Below are positions 34,830-41,944 of a stretch of DNA of 64,000 nucleotides, piece after piece. How positions within the stretch are numbered: the first letter of the stretch is position 1; every line of letters starts with the position of its first letter. Made by a program: the position numbers and the translations under genes. The stretch is taken from positions 1-64,000 of the forward strand of contig JAJPGY010000016.1 of the NCBI GenBank assembly GCA_021325555.1, given 5' to 3'. This DNA comes from Pseudomonadota bacterium. GTDB taxonomy: Bacteria > Cyanobacteriota > Vampirovibrionia > Obscuribacterales > Obscuribacteraceae. A model generated the notes under the pieces. That model was given only the letters and a program-made list of their open reading frames with translations, ran no database searches and was not told the DNA's origin.

Positions 34830-36026
34830 ATGACCGGCAGTCCCAGGCACGAAGATTTCCACCCCAATGTGAAGCCGGAAGGCTCACCGCCTCAATGGCA
34901 GGGCAAGGACCACCCGCTTGCGGGCGAGCACCCCCCTGAGCCCCACACGCACGCGTCGGCGGTGGTCGACAGGCAGGGCAACCTGGAGATACCGCCCGCG
35001 TTCACCGGCTTCGCGGCAGCCCCGTCTGATATGCCGGCGCCGGTTCAGCAGGCCGTCCTCGAGGGCAAGCCGATCCGTTTCAGCTCGGCGGCCGAAAACC
35101 AGCAGGCACACCGGGAGCCCGATTATTACCTGACCCCTCAAGGAAAGCTGGTGGCGAACCCGTCCGCCAAGCCGAGCGCGGACGGCAGCATCAACATAGA
35201 AATTCAGAGCCAGGATCAGCAGAACAACAAGAGCCTGAAAGACGCCATCCAGCATGAAACCGAAAATCAGCGGGCGTGGGCGAAGGACATGATCCGCCTG
35301 TGGCAGAAGGACCATCCCAACCAGCAGCCGCCTTCCTGGATGCAGGACCTCGCTAATGCCAAGCCCAACTTGCCCGACTTTATCCCCTTCAATCCGGCCC
35401 CGAACGCGCCGGCGGCCCCTCCACCGGAGAACAATTTCGTCAGTCGGGGCGTAAGCAACGCAGAAGACGGCGGCTTTAGCGGCTTCGCCGGCAATGGCGG
35501 TTTCGACAGCAACGGATATTTCCAGGGCACCGGCACCGGCGACGGCACCCTCTCCACCGGAGGGATGGACAGCCACGGTCAACCGCTCGGTGCCGGCGAG
35601 CAGGTGCAGGCCAAGCAGCTATACGACTTCTTCCTTGAGCACGGGTTCTCCCCCGCCCAGGCATCCGGGATATTGGGCAACATCCAAACCGAGTCCAGCT
35701 TCCGCACCAACGCGTACAACTCCAACGAGGGCGCGATCGGCCTGTGCCAGTGGGAAGGCAGCCGGCGGGTCGCCCTTGAGCAGTTCGCCCAGCAAGACGG
35801 ACAAAAATATGGGGAAAGCGGCAACACCGCCCTAATGGACTGGCGCGTGCAAGCCGACTTCATCATCCACGAGCTGAACACCAGTGAATCGGGCGCAATG
35901 GCGGCGCTGAAGGCGGCTCAAACACCTGAGCAAGCAGCGATCGCCTTCCAGTCTCAATATGAAAGAAGCGCCTCGCTGGGCAATCGCGCCGCCAACGCGG
36001 ACAATATCTATCACCAGCTCGCCTGA
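34830..36026 (+). CDS. Protein with C-terminal phage-tail-type lysozyme domain
   Basis: A 398-residue protein with no signal peptide. Residues 1-125 are Pro/His/Gln-rich and probably disordered, 130-180 are helical and charged, and 185-255 are a Pro- then Gly/Ser-rich linker (GGFSGFAGNGGFDSNGYFQG). Residues 258-398 match the phage tail lysozyme type (YDFFLEHGFSPAQASGILGN, then IQTESSF with the likely catalytic Glu288, and EGAIGLCQWEGSRR). This domain cleaves peptidoglycan glycan strands in phage tails and is also found in bacterial secreted proteins. No phage genes flank it, so it is more likely a secreted or secretion-linked hydrolase than a prophage remnant. A strong promoter lies upstream. 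Confidence 0.75.
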   Translation: MTGSPRHEDFHPNVKPEGSPPQWQGKDHPLAGEHPPEPHTHASAVVDRQGNLEIPPAFTGFAAAPSDMPAPVQQAVLEGKPIRFSSAAENQQAHREPDYYLTPQGKLVANPSAKPSADGSINIEIQSQDQQNNKSLKDAIQHETENQRAWAKDMIRLWQKDHPNQQPPSWMQDLANAKPNLPDFIPFNPAPNAPAAPPPENNFVSRGVSNAEDGGFSGFAGNGGFDSNGYFQGTGTGDGTLSTGGMDSHGQPLGAGEQVQAKQLYDFFLEHGFSPAQASGILGNIQTESSFRTNAYNSNEGAIGLCQWEGSRRVALEQFAQQDGQKYGESGNTALMDWRVQADFIIHELNTSESGAMAALKAAQTPEQAAIAFQSQYERSASLGNRAANADNIYHQLA

Positions 36027-36072
36027 GCCACCCTTCCGCCCGCAAGCCTGAAAGCTTCCCCGGTTGCGATCT

Positions 36073-36088
36073 CTGTGGAATTCCACAG
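36073..36088. promoter_or_regulatory. 16-bp perfect palindrome CTGTGGAATTCCACAG
   Basis: This site is 66 bp upstream of the small gene at 36154. It has the CTG-N10-CAG form of proteobacterial LexA boxes, but other regulators also use 16-bp palindromes. No lexA is in the window to support a direct link. Confidence 0.4.
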
Positions 36089-36153
36089 TCACTTGCCGCT
36101 TGAGGCGGGCGACAATGCAATTGTCCCCCAACCGACAGCCAGGAGGCTTAATC

Positions 36154-36531
36154 ATGACAGACGTACATTTCTCTGTAACCGAAAAGCGGCTCGATCAATT
36201 GTCCTGCCAGGTAAATGTCTCGGCCTTGCAGCAGGAGTACCAGCAGGACCTGAGCCGATTCTGCAAAGAGAACATGGGCTTGCGCCAGGAATTCAAAACG
36301 ACCTCCGACCAGTCGCCCTTCAAGGCTCAGGTGGCCGAAAAATTGGCGGCTTCGGATCTGGTGTCCGCTGATGCTAATACCACCACTTGTGACGCGGCAG
36401 CAGCCGATATCATGTTGAAGGAGGCTGCCGACCTTCTCAAATTCGCTCGCAAGCACGGCGGTGATCCGTCTGTTCTCAGCAAGCTGGACGTGTACACGAC
36501 TTTGCTTCAACAGGAGCTGCCACGAAAGTAG
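36154..36531 (+). CDS. Hypothetical 125-residue helical protein
   Basis: The start is fixed by AGGAGG eight bases before ATG. The protein is soluble and predicted helical (VNVSALQQEYQQDLSRFCKE, ADIMLKEAADLLKFARKHGG). It has two to three Cys and no recognised motif. It is 127 bp downstream of the phage-tail-type lysozyme gene, with its own palindromic upstream site, so it may be separately regulated. Function unknown. Confidence 0.65.
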   Translation: MTDVHFSVTEKRLDQLSCQVNVSALQQEYQQDLSRFCKENMGLRQEFKTTSDQSPFKAQVAEKLAASDLVSADANTTTCDAAAADIMLKEAADLLKFARKHGGDPSVLSKLDVYTTLLQQELPRK

Positions 36532-36680
36532 CAGGCGGGCTCGCGGGGTCTGGATTGGAGCTCTGCGGCAGATCCTGGGCAGATCGCCTTGACTGCACCG
36601 CCACGTGCGGCGCGACCAGGCAACGGATGTTCCACAAGGCCGTTGAGCATGTCGTTTGATTACGCGGGCTTATCGGTTTG

Positions 36681-37025
36681 TCAGGACTTCTTTTGCTTGC
36701 GCGACCTGTAGAAGCGAATGTGGACCTTCTCCACTGTGGCAAGCCCTTCTTCGATCACCGAATCGATCACCGACAAAAAGTCTTCGATCTTCTGCAGCTC
36801 ATCGACAATCTCGATGATGATCGGCAGATCGGTGGAGAGTTCCAGGAGTTTCACCGTGTGTATCCGGCTGTGCGCGCCAAAACCCTCGATGGCTCGGATT
36901 ACCGTCGCGCCCGCCAGTCCCTCGGCCTTCGCCTTGCGCACTATCCACTCGTATAGCGGCTTGCCCTCGTGCTTATCGGTTTCCCCGACGAAGATGCGCA
37001 GCAAATGCCCGTTTTCCGGCAGCAT
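36681..37025 (-). CDS. DUF190 (UPF0166) family protein, CrcB partner
   Basis: A 114-residue soluble protein with the family pattern LLRIFVGETDKHEGKPLYEWIVRKAKAEGLAGATVIRAIEGFGAHSRIH and LPIIIEIVDELQKIEDFLSVID. These proteins resemble PII-like trimeric folds and are commonly encoded beside crcB. Here the gene starts 12 bp after the crcB stop, so the two form an operon. The ATG at 37025 with AAGGAG upstream is better than a GTG three codons earlier. A regulatory or accessory role in fluoride resistance is inferred from gene pairing. Confidence 0.88.
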   Translation of the reverse strand: MLPENGHLLRIFVGETDKHEGKPLYEWIVRKAKAEGLAGATVIRAIEGFGAHSRIHTVKLLELSTDLPIIIEIVDELQKIEDFLSVIDSVIEEGLATVEKVHIRFYRSRKQKKS

Positions 37026-37037
37026 AATCTCCACTCC

Positions 37038-37412
37038 TTAAAACATGCGCCCGACGAGCCAGCCGAGCCAGACGCAAAGAAGACCCACGACCACCTGCAG
37101 GGCGGCGTTGACGACGCCGTAGAGAACCTGTCCGTCCCGCAACAACTGGAACGTTTCGAAGCCCAGGCCGGAGAACGTCGTGTATCCGCCCAGGACTCCC
37201 ACGAACAGAAACAGCCTGGTGTCCCCGGTAAGCACGCCTTTGGATTCGGCCACCTGCCCGAGAAAGCCGATTGCCAGGCAGCCGAGCATGTTGACGCTGA
37301 ACGTGCCGACAGGAAATGTCCAGCCATTCACCATGCCCTGAACAGCGGGGCTCATGACAAACCGCAGGACGCCGCCAATCCCGGCTCCTATGAAGACGAT
37401 GAGGTATCTCAT
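37038..37412 (-). CDS. crcB: Fluoride channel/exporter CrcB (Fluc)
   Basis: A 124-residue protein with four membrane helices that assembles as a dual-topology dimer and releases F- from the cytoplasm. It has the family residues MRYLIVFIGAGIGGVLRFVMS, TFSVNMLGCLAIGFL (with the conserved Asn) and GGYTTFSGLGFETFQLL, which carries the pore Phe/Ser/Thr residues. The start is the ATG at 37412 (GGAGG upstream). It overlaps a possible 38-codon upstream ORF by ATGA. I could not see a fluoride-riboswitch consensus in the upstream 150 bp. Confidence 0.92.
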   Translation of the reverse strand: MRYLIVFIGAGIGGVLRFVMSPAVQGMVNGWTFPVGTFSVNMLGCLAIGFLGQVAESKGVLTGDTRLFLFVGVLGGYTTFSGLGFETFQLLRDGQVLYGVVNAALQVVVGLLCVWLGWLVGRMF

Positions 37413-37525
37413 GAGCGGCGCCTCCAAACGGTTCGCCCGGTGCCCGCGTCTTTGCGGCCAATGTGTATCAGTCGGACAGGGCAGGCCGTGTCCCACACAA
37501 GATAGTCCGGTCCGAGAAACTTCAT
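37409..37525 (-). CDS. Possible small ORF coupled to crcB (38 codons)
   Basis: A short frame beginning MKFLGPDYLVWDTACPVRLI and ending in a basic tail (TVWRRRS) stops inside the crcB start codon (ATGA). An alternative ATG lies two codons upstream (37531). A candidate -10 TATACT is 49 bp upstream of the start. There is no strong ribosome-binding site, and a 117-base frame can arise by chance at this GC content, so this is a candidate leader peptide or small protein. Confidence 0.35.
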   Translation of the reverse strand: MKFLGPDYLVWDTACPVRLIHIGRKDAGTGRTVWRRRS

Positions 37526-37573
37526 CAGCATCAGCTTGTGTTCCGCGCGCCTGCCAGCCGGCACCGCAGATAG

Positions 37574-37579
37574 AGTATA
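37574..37579 (-). promoter_or_regulatory. Candidate -10 for the crcB-DUF190 operon
   Basis: TATACT on the minus strand, with transcription predicted near 37567, about 155 bases before crcB. The -35 region is weak. It lies just inside the gap after the alpha/beta-hydrolase gene. Confidence 0.35.
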
Positions 37580-37602
37580 TCCTGGCCAGGGGCCAAAAAC
37601 AC

Positions 37603-38586
37603 TCAGCTCTCGAAGAAGTGGTGCCGCGCCAGGCGTGGCGAGGCCAGCCTGTTTCTATAAGCGTAGTAATTCTCGGCTTGCAGAACTTGCCCCGGGTAAA
37701 TGTTGGTCACGCTGTTGTGCGCGTCGCGGCCCGAGACACGGACGTCGCTGCGTTTGAAAACCAGGCCGTGCCTGGCAATCTCCTGAGCAGGCATGATAGT
37801 CCTGCCATCGAAGTCCTCCCGGAGGCTGCACAGAGGCAATCCCGCCCTTCGCAGCATCCCTTCGACCCGTCTGGCCGCGTCTTTGCTGTTGGCCTGGGTG
37901 CTCTGGCCGAAGATGTTGTTGAAGTGCATGCGGCCCTGCGCCAGATCCCTTATGTGCTCCTCAATCCACCGATCGAACTGCCCGCCGCTGTACAGGGAAT
38001 CGAGCAGCGTCACGCTCGTCACCTTGTTGCCCAGGCCGTTTCGATAGATCTCCGAGGCAGCGGCGTTGTAACCGCCTGAATGGGTGAATACGCTGACGCT
38101 CTGTACGTCATCAAGGGTCTTTCTTGCCAGCTGCGGCGTCCTCTGCATTATCTCCTGGAGCATCGTCGAGAAAAAGCCCTGCTCGAGGAATCTGCCGGCA
38201 AATCCATCCCGGGTCCGCGGGTTGGCCTGCCACTCGGGCATTATCAGTACGGTGTTGGCGCCGGACTCATCAATCTGCGCCTTCAACTGAGACTTTCGGA
38301 ACGCTTCCGAGACATCGGTGCCCAGCCCGTGGTTGTACACCACAAGCTGAATCGGTTTGCCGGCATCGAAGCCCGGAGGAATGTACACGAGCGCGTCAGG
38401 CCCCGCGTGATCGGCGCTGCGGTGCCTGAGCTTGAGCATCTCGATCGTGCCGCCCATCTCCGCCCTGTCCCGGGTGACTTGCCCGGGCGGGCGCCCGTAA
38501 GCGCTCTCGTGCAGCCGATGGGCTCGGCCGGCCTCCTTGAGCCAGTCTGGGATCCAAAACTCTCCACAATCCTTGTGCTTCGACAT
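37603..38586 (-). CDS. Alpha/beta-hydrolase-fold protein of unknown substrate
   Basis: A 327-residue protein with LVVYNHGLGTDVSEAF (oxyanion strand and loop), TVLIMPEWQANPRTRDGFAG and a nucleophile elbow SVFTHSGGYNAAASEIYRNG (HSGG with Ser), matching an alpha/beta hydrolase. An acid and a His (SGRDAHNSVTN) can be proposed near the C-terminus. No signal peptide is present. The ATG at 38586 is chosen, preceded by GAGAGG. It follows the small DcrB/PsbP-like gene by 45 bp on the same strand and is probably the last gene of the 37.6-44.8 kb cluster. Confidence 0.65.
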   Translation of the reverse strand: MSKHKDCGEFWIPDWLKEAGRAHRLHESAYGRPPGQVTRDRAEMGGTIEMLKLRHRSADHAGPDALVYIPPGFDAGKPIQLVVYNHGLGTDVSEAFRKSQLKAQIDESGANTVLIMPEWQANPRTRDGFAGRFLEQGFFSTMLQEIMQRTPQLARKTLDDVQSVSVFTHSGGYNAAASEIYRNGLGNKVTSVTLLDSLYSGGQFDRWIEEHIRDLAQGRMHFNNIFGQSTQANSKDAARRVEGMLRRAGLPLCSLREDFDGRTIMPAQEIARHGLVFKRSDVRVSGRDAHNSVTNIYPGQVLQAENYYAYRNRLASPRLARHHFFES

Positions 38587-38631
38587 CAGTGTGGAACCTC
38601 TCAACCGACTGCCGTTTGCTCCGGGCCCGGG

Positions 38632-39159
38632 TCAGCGACCCTGAACAGATCTTGCCGCCCGGCGAATGCTCTCGATGTTTTTGTCAAATTCCGGCGCGGG
38701 CGCATAAAAGCACAGTCTCTCGAACAGCGCCCGGCGAGCATGCCGGGACCTGAACAGCAGTTGATACCCGCGCTGCAGCCCGGTGCCCTCGGTCCCGCTA
38801 AAGCTTTCGCTGGTCTCGAGAGCCGGCCTTTCGTCGGCAGTGCTCGCCACCTCCCAATGGTCCAACTCTCCGATCAAAGGAAAGATTCTCTGAATTACCC
38901 GTGCCACCTCATCCCTGGTGAGCGCGCCCGCTCGCGTCACCAGAGAGTCGAATTCCCGCCCGGCCGCCTCGTCGGGGGGAAAGCCGGACTTCATCCAGGT
39001 AAGGCACAAGCTCCAGTTGTCCCGGTCGTAGAAAACCTCAGCCTTGTTGATCGTCAGCGCAGGGCTGCCGGAATCTTCCATGCGCTCCCAGCCTTCCGGC
39101 AATCTGATGCTGAAGCCGCGCTCGGATACGTAAACAGCGCTTTCGGGAGGCTCGATCAT
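38632..39159 (-). CDS. Small DcrB/PsbP-like partner of the giant peptidase-like protein
   Basis: A 175-residue soluble protein whose start codon overlaps the stop of the giant gene at 39156 by ATGA, so the two must be co-translated. The N-terminus YVSERGFSIRLPEGWERMED is the strand-turn pattern of DcrB/PsbP/Mog1-like proteins. The alternating strands that follow (AEVFYDRDNWSLCLTWMKSG, LDHWEVAST) fit that fold. Such proteins occur as immunity, chaperone or lipoprotein-like partners of secreted effectors. An immunity or chaperone role here is inferred from position only. Confidence 0.55.
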   Translation of the reverse strand: MIEPPESAVYVSERGFSIRLPEGWERMEDSGSPALTINKAEVFYDRDNWSLCLTWMKSGFPPDEAAGREFDSLVTRAGALTRDEVARVIQRIFPLIGELDHWEVASTADERPALETSESFSGTEGTGLQRGYQLLFRSRHARRALFERLCFYAPAPEFDKNIESIRRAARSVQGR

Positions 39160-41756
39160 CTCTTCCTGCCCGTATTGAATTGCTCGGGATGCAGGCGCCT
39201 GACGTCTGCTGCCGCGTTTCTCGTGGCTGCCTCATTGACATAGTGGTTGCCGCCTATCAGGTTGTATTGCCTTGTGTGGTCCCCGTCGATGATCACCACC
39301 GCCCCATTGTCCGTCCGTACCTCGCCGCCGTCTAGCTGAAACTGGTTCATGTTCTTCAGCAGGTCCGCGGCAGTGATCGCGTTGGCCGGAGCGGAGTGAT
39401 CCGAAACGAGGCCCCACTGGTTCTCCACAAGGTATTTCTCCGGCGGGCCGGGCTCGACACCGGTGATGGTGACGACGTGATTGGGCTTGGAATCGCTCGG
39501 CGCCCCATTGAAAGGCGGGCTCGATCCGTCCACCAGTATGATCATGGGTGGTCCACCGTTCCAGGCCAGCGCCTGGCGGAGGTCGTCGGCCGAAACGATG
39601 TACGTGACCGCCTTCTCCTCCCCGGCTACCCGATGAAGAACATCGACGACCTCAGCCGGTTTGAGACCGTCGAAGACGATAGGCCTGGTGCCGTGGGGAT
39701 CCCTGTCGCCGGGCATGAGGCGCCCGACACCGTCCGGCGAGTTGCGGAAGTTCTTGGCCGGATAAAACTCAGCGTGCAGAGCCGCCGTCTGGAAAATCCG
39801 GCTGGCCAGGTCGCGCCCGCTCGAATCAGCCATCTTCAGGTTGTTGACGTCCAGCTTGATCTTTTCGCCGGTGTCCTTTGTGGCGATCGTTCCATCAGAG
39901 ACCGCGGTGACGACGGTTTTAACATATTCGGCCGGACTCTTCATGGCCAGTTCTCTTTCGACGACGGTAACGTTGCACGACGGCGTGACGCCCTGATAAA
40001 TCTCCGCCGGCGCCGCCACGTGGTGCATGAGGTCCTTTCTCAAAGCTGCCTTTTCGTGACCGTTGAGATGCCTGGCCGAGTCGATCTTGTTGAGCTGCTC
40101 GTAGAAAGCATCGATCTTTGTCTGGTCACCGTGGAACCGGCGGTGAATCTCCAGGAAGTCGCGGCGGTCGACGTCGGGGTGCTGCTTGAGGAAGAGCTGT
40201 TCCGGGGGCGAGAGCTTCTCCGCCCTGGCGTTGTCGCTATCGGCGGGACCCCAGCGGTCGATGGTGCCGTCGGCATGCAGGCGGGCACCGGTCCCGTCAG
40301 GATGCATGACCGTGGCCTCGCCCGTTTGCTTGTTGTCGTAGGACAGATCCCAGTTGGAGGTTATCTCGACGCTGCCGTCCCCGAAACCCAGCCTCCCCGG
40401 CGCGAAGGAGGCTTCCGATATGAAGGAGCCGGGAGAAGAGATTGTGCCCGAGTCGGCGTCGTACTTGCCGGCGGGGAATATTTCGAAATCGGCGTGATCT
40501 TGGGACGGCGCCCGGAAGTTGTCCGCGCGCTTTTCGCCGGTGCGCACGTCCGTGTAGACGAGCATGTGCTCCATCAAGGCGACGTTGTCGACCAGCTTGC
40601 CGCGGGCATCGTACCGCTTGCCCTCGATCGTCCCTGTCTGCTGGTTCACCGTCAATTCTGTTTTGTGCCCATCCGGCTCGCAAATCGATATGCCCGCGAG
40701 GTGCTCCTTTTTGTCGTAGCTGCGAACGATCCTGTATCCGTCCTTTTGCTCATAGGTCTCCCGGGCCACCCGCTCGTTGGGACCGTATTCGGTGGTCACG
40801 ATGGCGCCATCCTTTGTCACGGCTTTTTCCCGGGTCTTCTGGAACTCCTCGCCGGTGCCGTCGTCCGTTTTGACGGTCACCAGCTTGCTTTCGATAACCT
40901 TGCCATCGCCGTAGGTCTCGACCTGGCGCTTGCCCTCGGTTTGCGTCCGGTACGACAGGTCGCTGTTTCTGGGATCCCAGGAGACGCCGACGTCCGCGTG
41001 CCCGATCCGGTAGTTCGCCGAGCCGGAGCCATCGGCGCGGATGACCATGTTGGTGCCGTCCGCCCAGTCACGGTTCATGTCACCCTTGTCCTGGTAGTAA
41101 ACGCTGCCGTCGGCTCCCTGCCCGGGCAATCGTATTGTGGTGCCGGCGGCGATCGGCTTCTTCCAGCTCCCGGTAATGTGGTTTTCGGCCATCAGCGATG
41201 AAGCATAGGTGCGCACCTGGTCGTCGGTCGCCTTCGGCCCGAGCATGTCTTTGGCGATCTCGAGCGGCGTCCTGGAGCCGGTGACCGTGAAGTGCTCCTG
41301 CGGGGCAACCTCACGTGGAGCCGAGCCGTCAGTTGTCACCTTCAGGTGCGCGTGCAAGGCGGCCAGCTCGGAGTCAGCCTGAGCACGGATGCTTTTCGCC
41401 GCCTGCTCGGGGCTCGCCGGCGCGGCTCTGGTCGCCGGACCGTCCCCATGTCCTTTGTTGTCGCCAATGTCAGACACTCGCTGCTCGCCGGCCGACGATC
41501 TGCTCGAGTCAACCAGGGCAAGCCGCCCGAACTCCCCGGTGTAGTTTCTGGTTGTGTGCTCGCCCTGGCTCTGGGAGCCTGCCTTGGTCCCCAACAGCCT
41601 CCTGAACAGGCTGGAGACCAGGGTTCCGTCCGCACTGGATAACGTCTTGACCACCTCGGAGATCAATCCCTGATCGGATCTCGTCCGAGAGCTCCGGCTG
41701 GCGGCCGGTTTTTCGACTTCAGGTTGTGGCCCGCTCTGCTTTCCCATTTTCGTCAC
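39156..41756 (-). CDS. Giant protein 1: LysM-like region, YD-like repeats, Cys-His-Asn peptidase-like domain
   Basis: An 866-residue protein without a signal peptide. Residues ~1-150 are polar and probably disordered. Residues ~154-212 are LysM-like (FTVTGSRTPLEIAKDMLGPK ... AAGTTIRLPG). Residues ~215-500 are strand-turn repeats with DGxG and YD-type motifs (VIRADGSGSANYR, HPDGTGARLHADGTIDRW). A helical segment follows at 515-585, then a domain with Cys594 in YQGVTPSCNVTVVE, His760 in PNHVVTITGV and Asn779 in VENQWG, a papain-like order. The paralogue upstream shares the last ~350 residues most strongly. It is coupled by ATGA to the 175-residue gene. Secretion route and substrate are unknown. 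Confidence 0.65.
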   Translation of the reverse strand: MTKMGKQSGPQPEVEKPAASRSSRTRSDQGLISEVVKTLSSADGTLVSSLFRRLLGTKAGSQSQGEHTTRNYTGEFGRLALVDSSRSSAGEQRVSDIGDNKGHGDGPATRAAPASPEQAAKSIRAQADSELAALHAHLKVTTDGSAPREVAPQEHFTVTGSRTPLEIAKDMLGPKATDDQVRTYASSLMAENHITGSWKKPIAAGTTIRLPGQGADGSVYYQDKGDMNRDWADGTNMVIRADGSGSANYRIGHADVGVSWDPRNSDLSYRTQTEGKRQVETYGDGKVIESKLVTVKTDDGTGEEFQKTREKAVTKDGAIVTTEYGPNERVARETYEQKDGYRIVRSYDKKEHLAGISICEPDGHKTELTVNQQTGTIEGKRYDARGKLVDNVALMEHMLVYTDVRTGEKRADNFRAPSQDHADFEIFPAGKYDADSGTISSPGSFISEASFAPGRLGFGDGSVEITSNWDLSYDNKQTGEATVMHPDGTGARLHADGTIDRWGPADSDNARAEKLSPPEQLFLKQHPDVDRRDFLEIHRRFHGDQTKIDAFYEQLNKIDSARHLNGHEKAALRKDLMHHVAAPAEIYQGVTPSCNVTVVERELAMKSPAEYVKTVVTAVSDGTIATKDTGEKIKLDVNNLKMADSSGRDLASRIFQTAALHAEFYPAKNFRNSPDGVGRLMPGDRDPHGTRPIVFDGLKPAEVVDVLHRVAGEEKAVTYIVSADDLRQALAWNGGPPMIILVDGSSPPFNGAPSDSKPNHVVTITGVEPGPPEKYLVENQWGLVSDHSAPANAITAADLLKNMNQFQLDGGEVRTDNGAVVIIDGDHTRQYNLIGGNHYVNEAATRNAAADVRRLHPEQFNTGRKR

Positions 41757-41845
41757 CAGTTAGCTTGGTCGCCCGGGCACCCGGCCGTTTGGCCGGCCGT
41801 TGCCGGTCGTGCTCCTGCCTTATTACCGAGGACTCTACAGCGGGC

Positions 41846-41864
41846 TTGTAACCAAGTTGTTTAC
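41846..41864 (-). promoter_or_regulatory. Shared 19-bp upstream box, copy 1
   Basis: On the minus strand this reads GTAAACAACTTGGTTACAA, 90 bp before the giant protein 1 start. The same 19 bases occur upstream of its paralogue (44855-44873), with further matches downstream of the box (TAGA near +12, TCGG near +20). It may be a promoter or activator site kept after the duplication. Confidence 0.55.
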
Positions 41865-41944
41865 TGTCTGGGGCGGGATTCCTTCTGCCTAGATTGTACG
41901 GCCGGCATTGGCGCAAAGGAAGCCCTCCCAAGCGCTGTTGCCGC

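Noticed and set aside
34429..36531. tRNA-Asn as an integration site for an island holding the lysozyme-type gene
   Set aside because: No copy of the tRNA 3-prime end and no integrase gene were found downstream.
37413..37600. Fluoride riboswitch upstream of crcB
   Set aside because: The expected GGCGAUGG-type pairing and pseudoknot elements could not be found on the minus strand.
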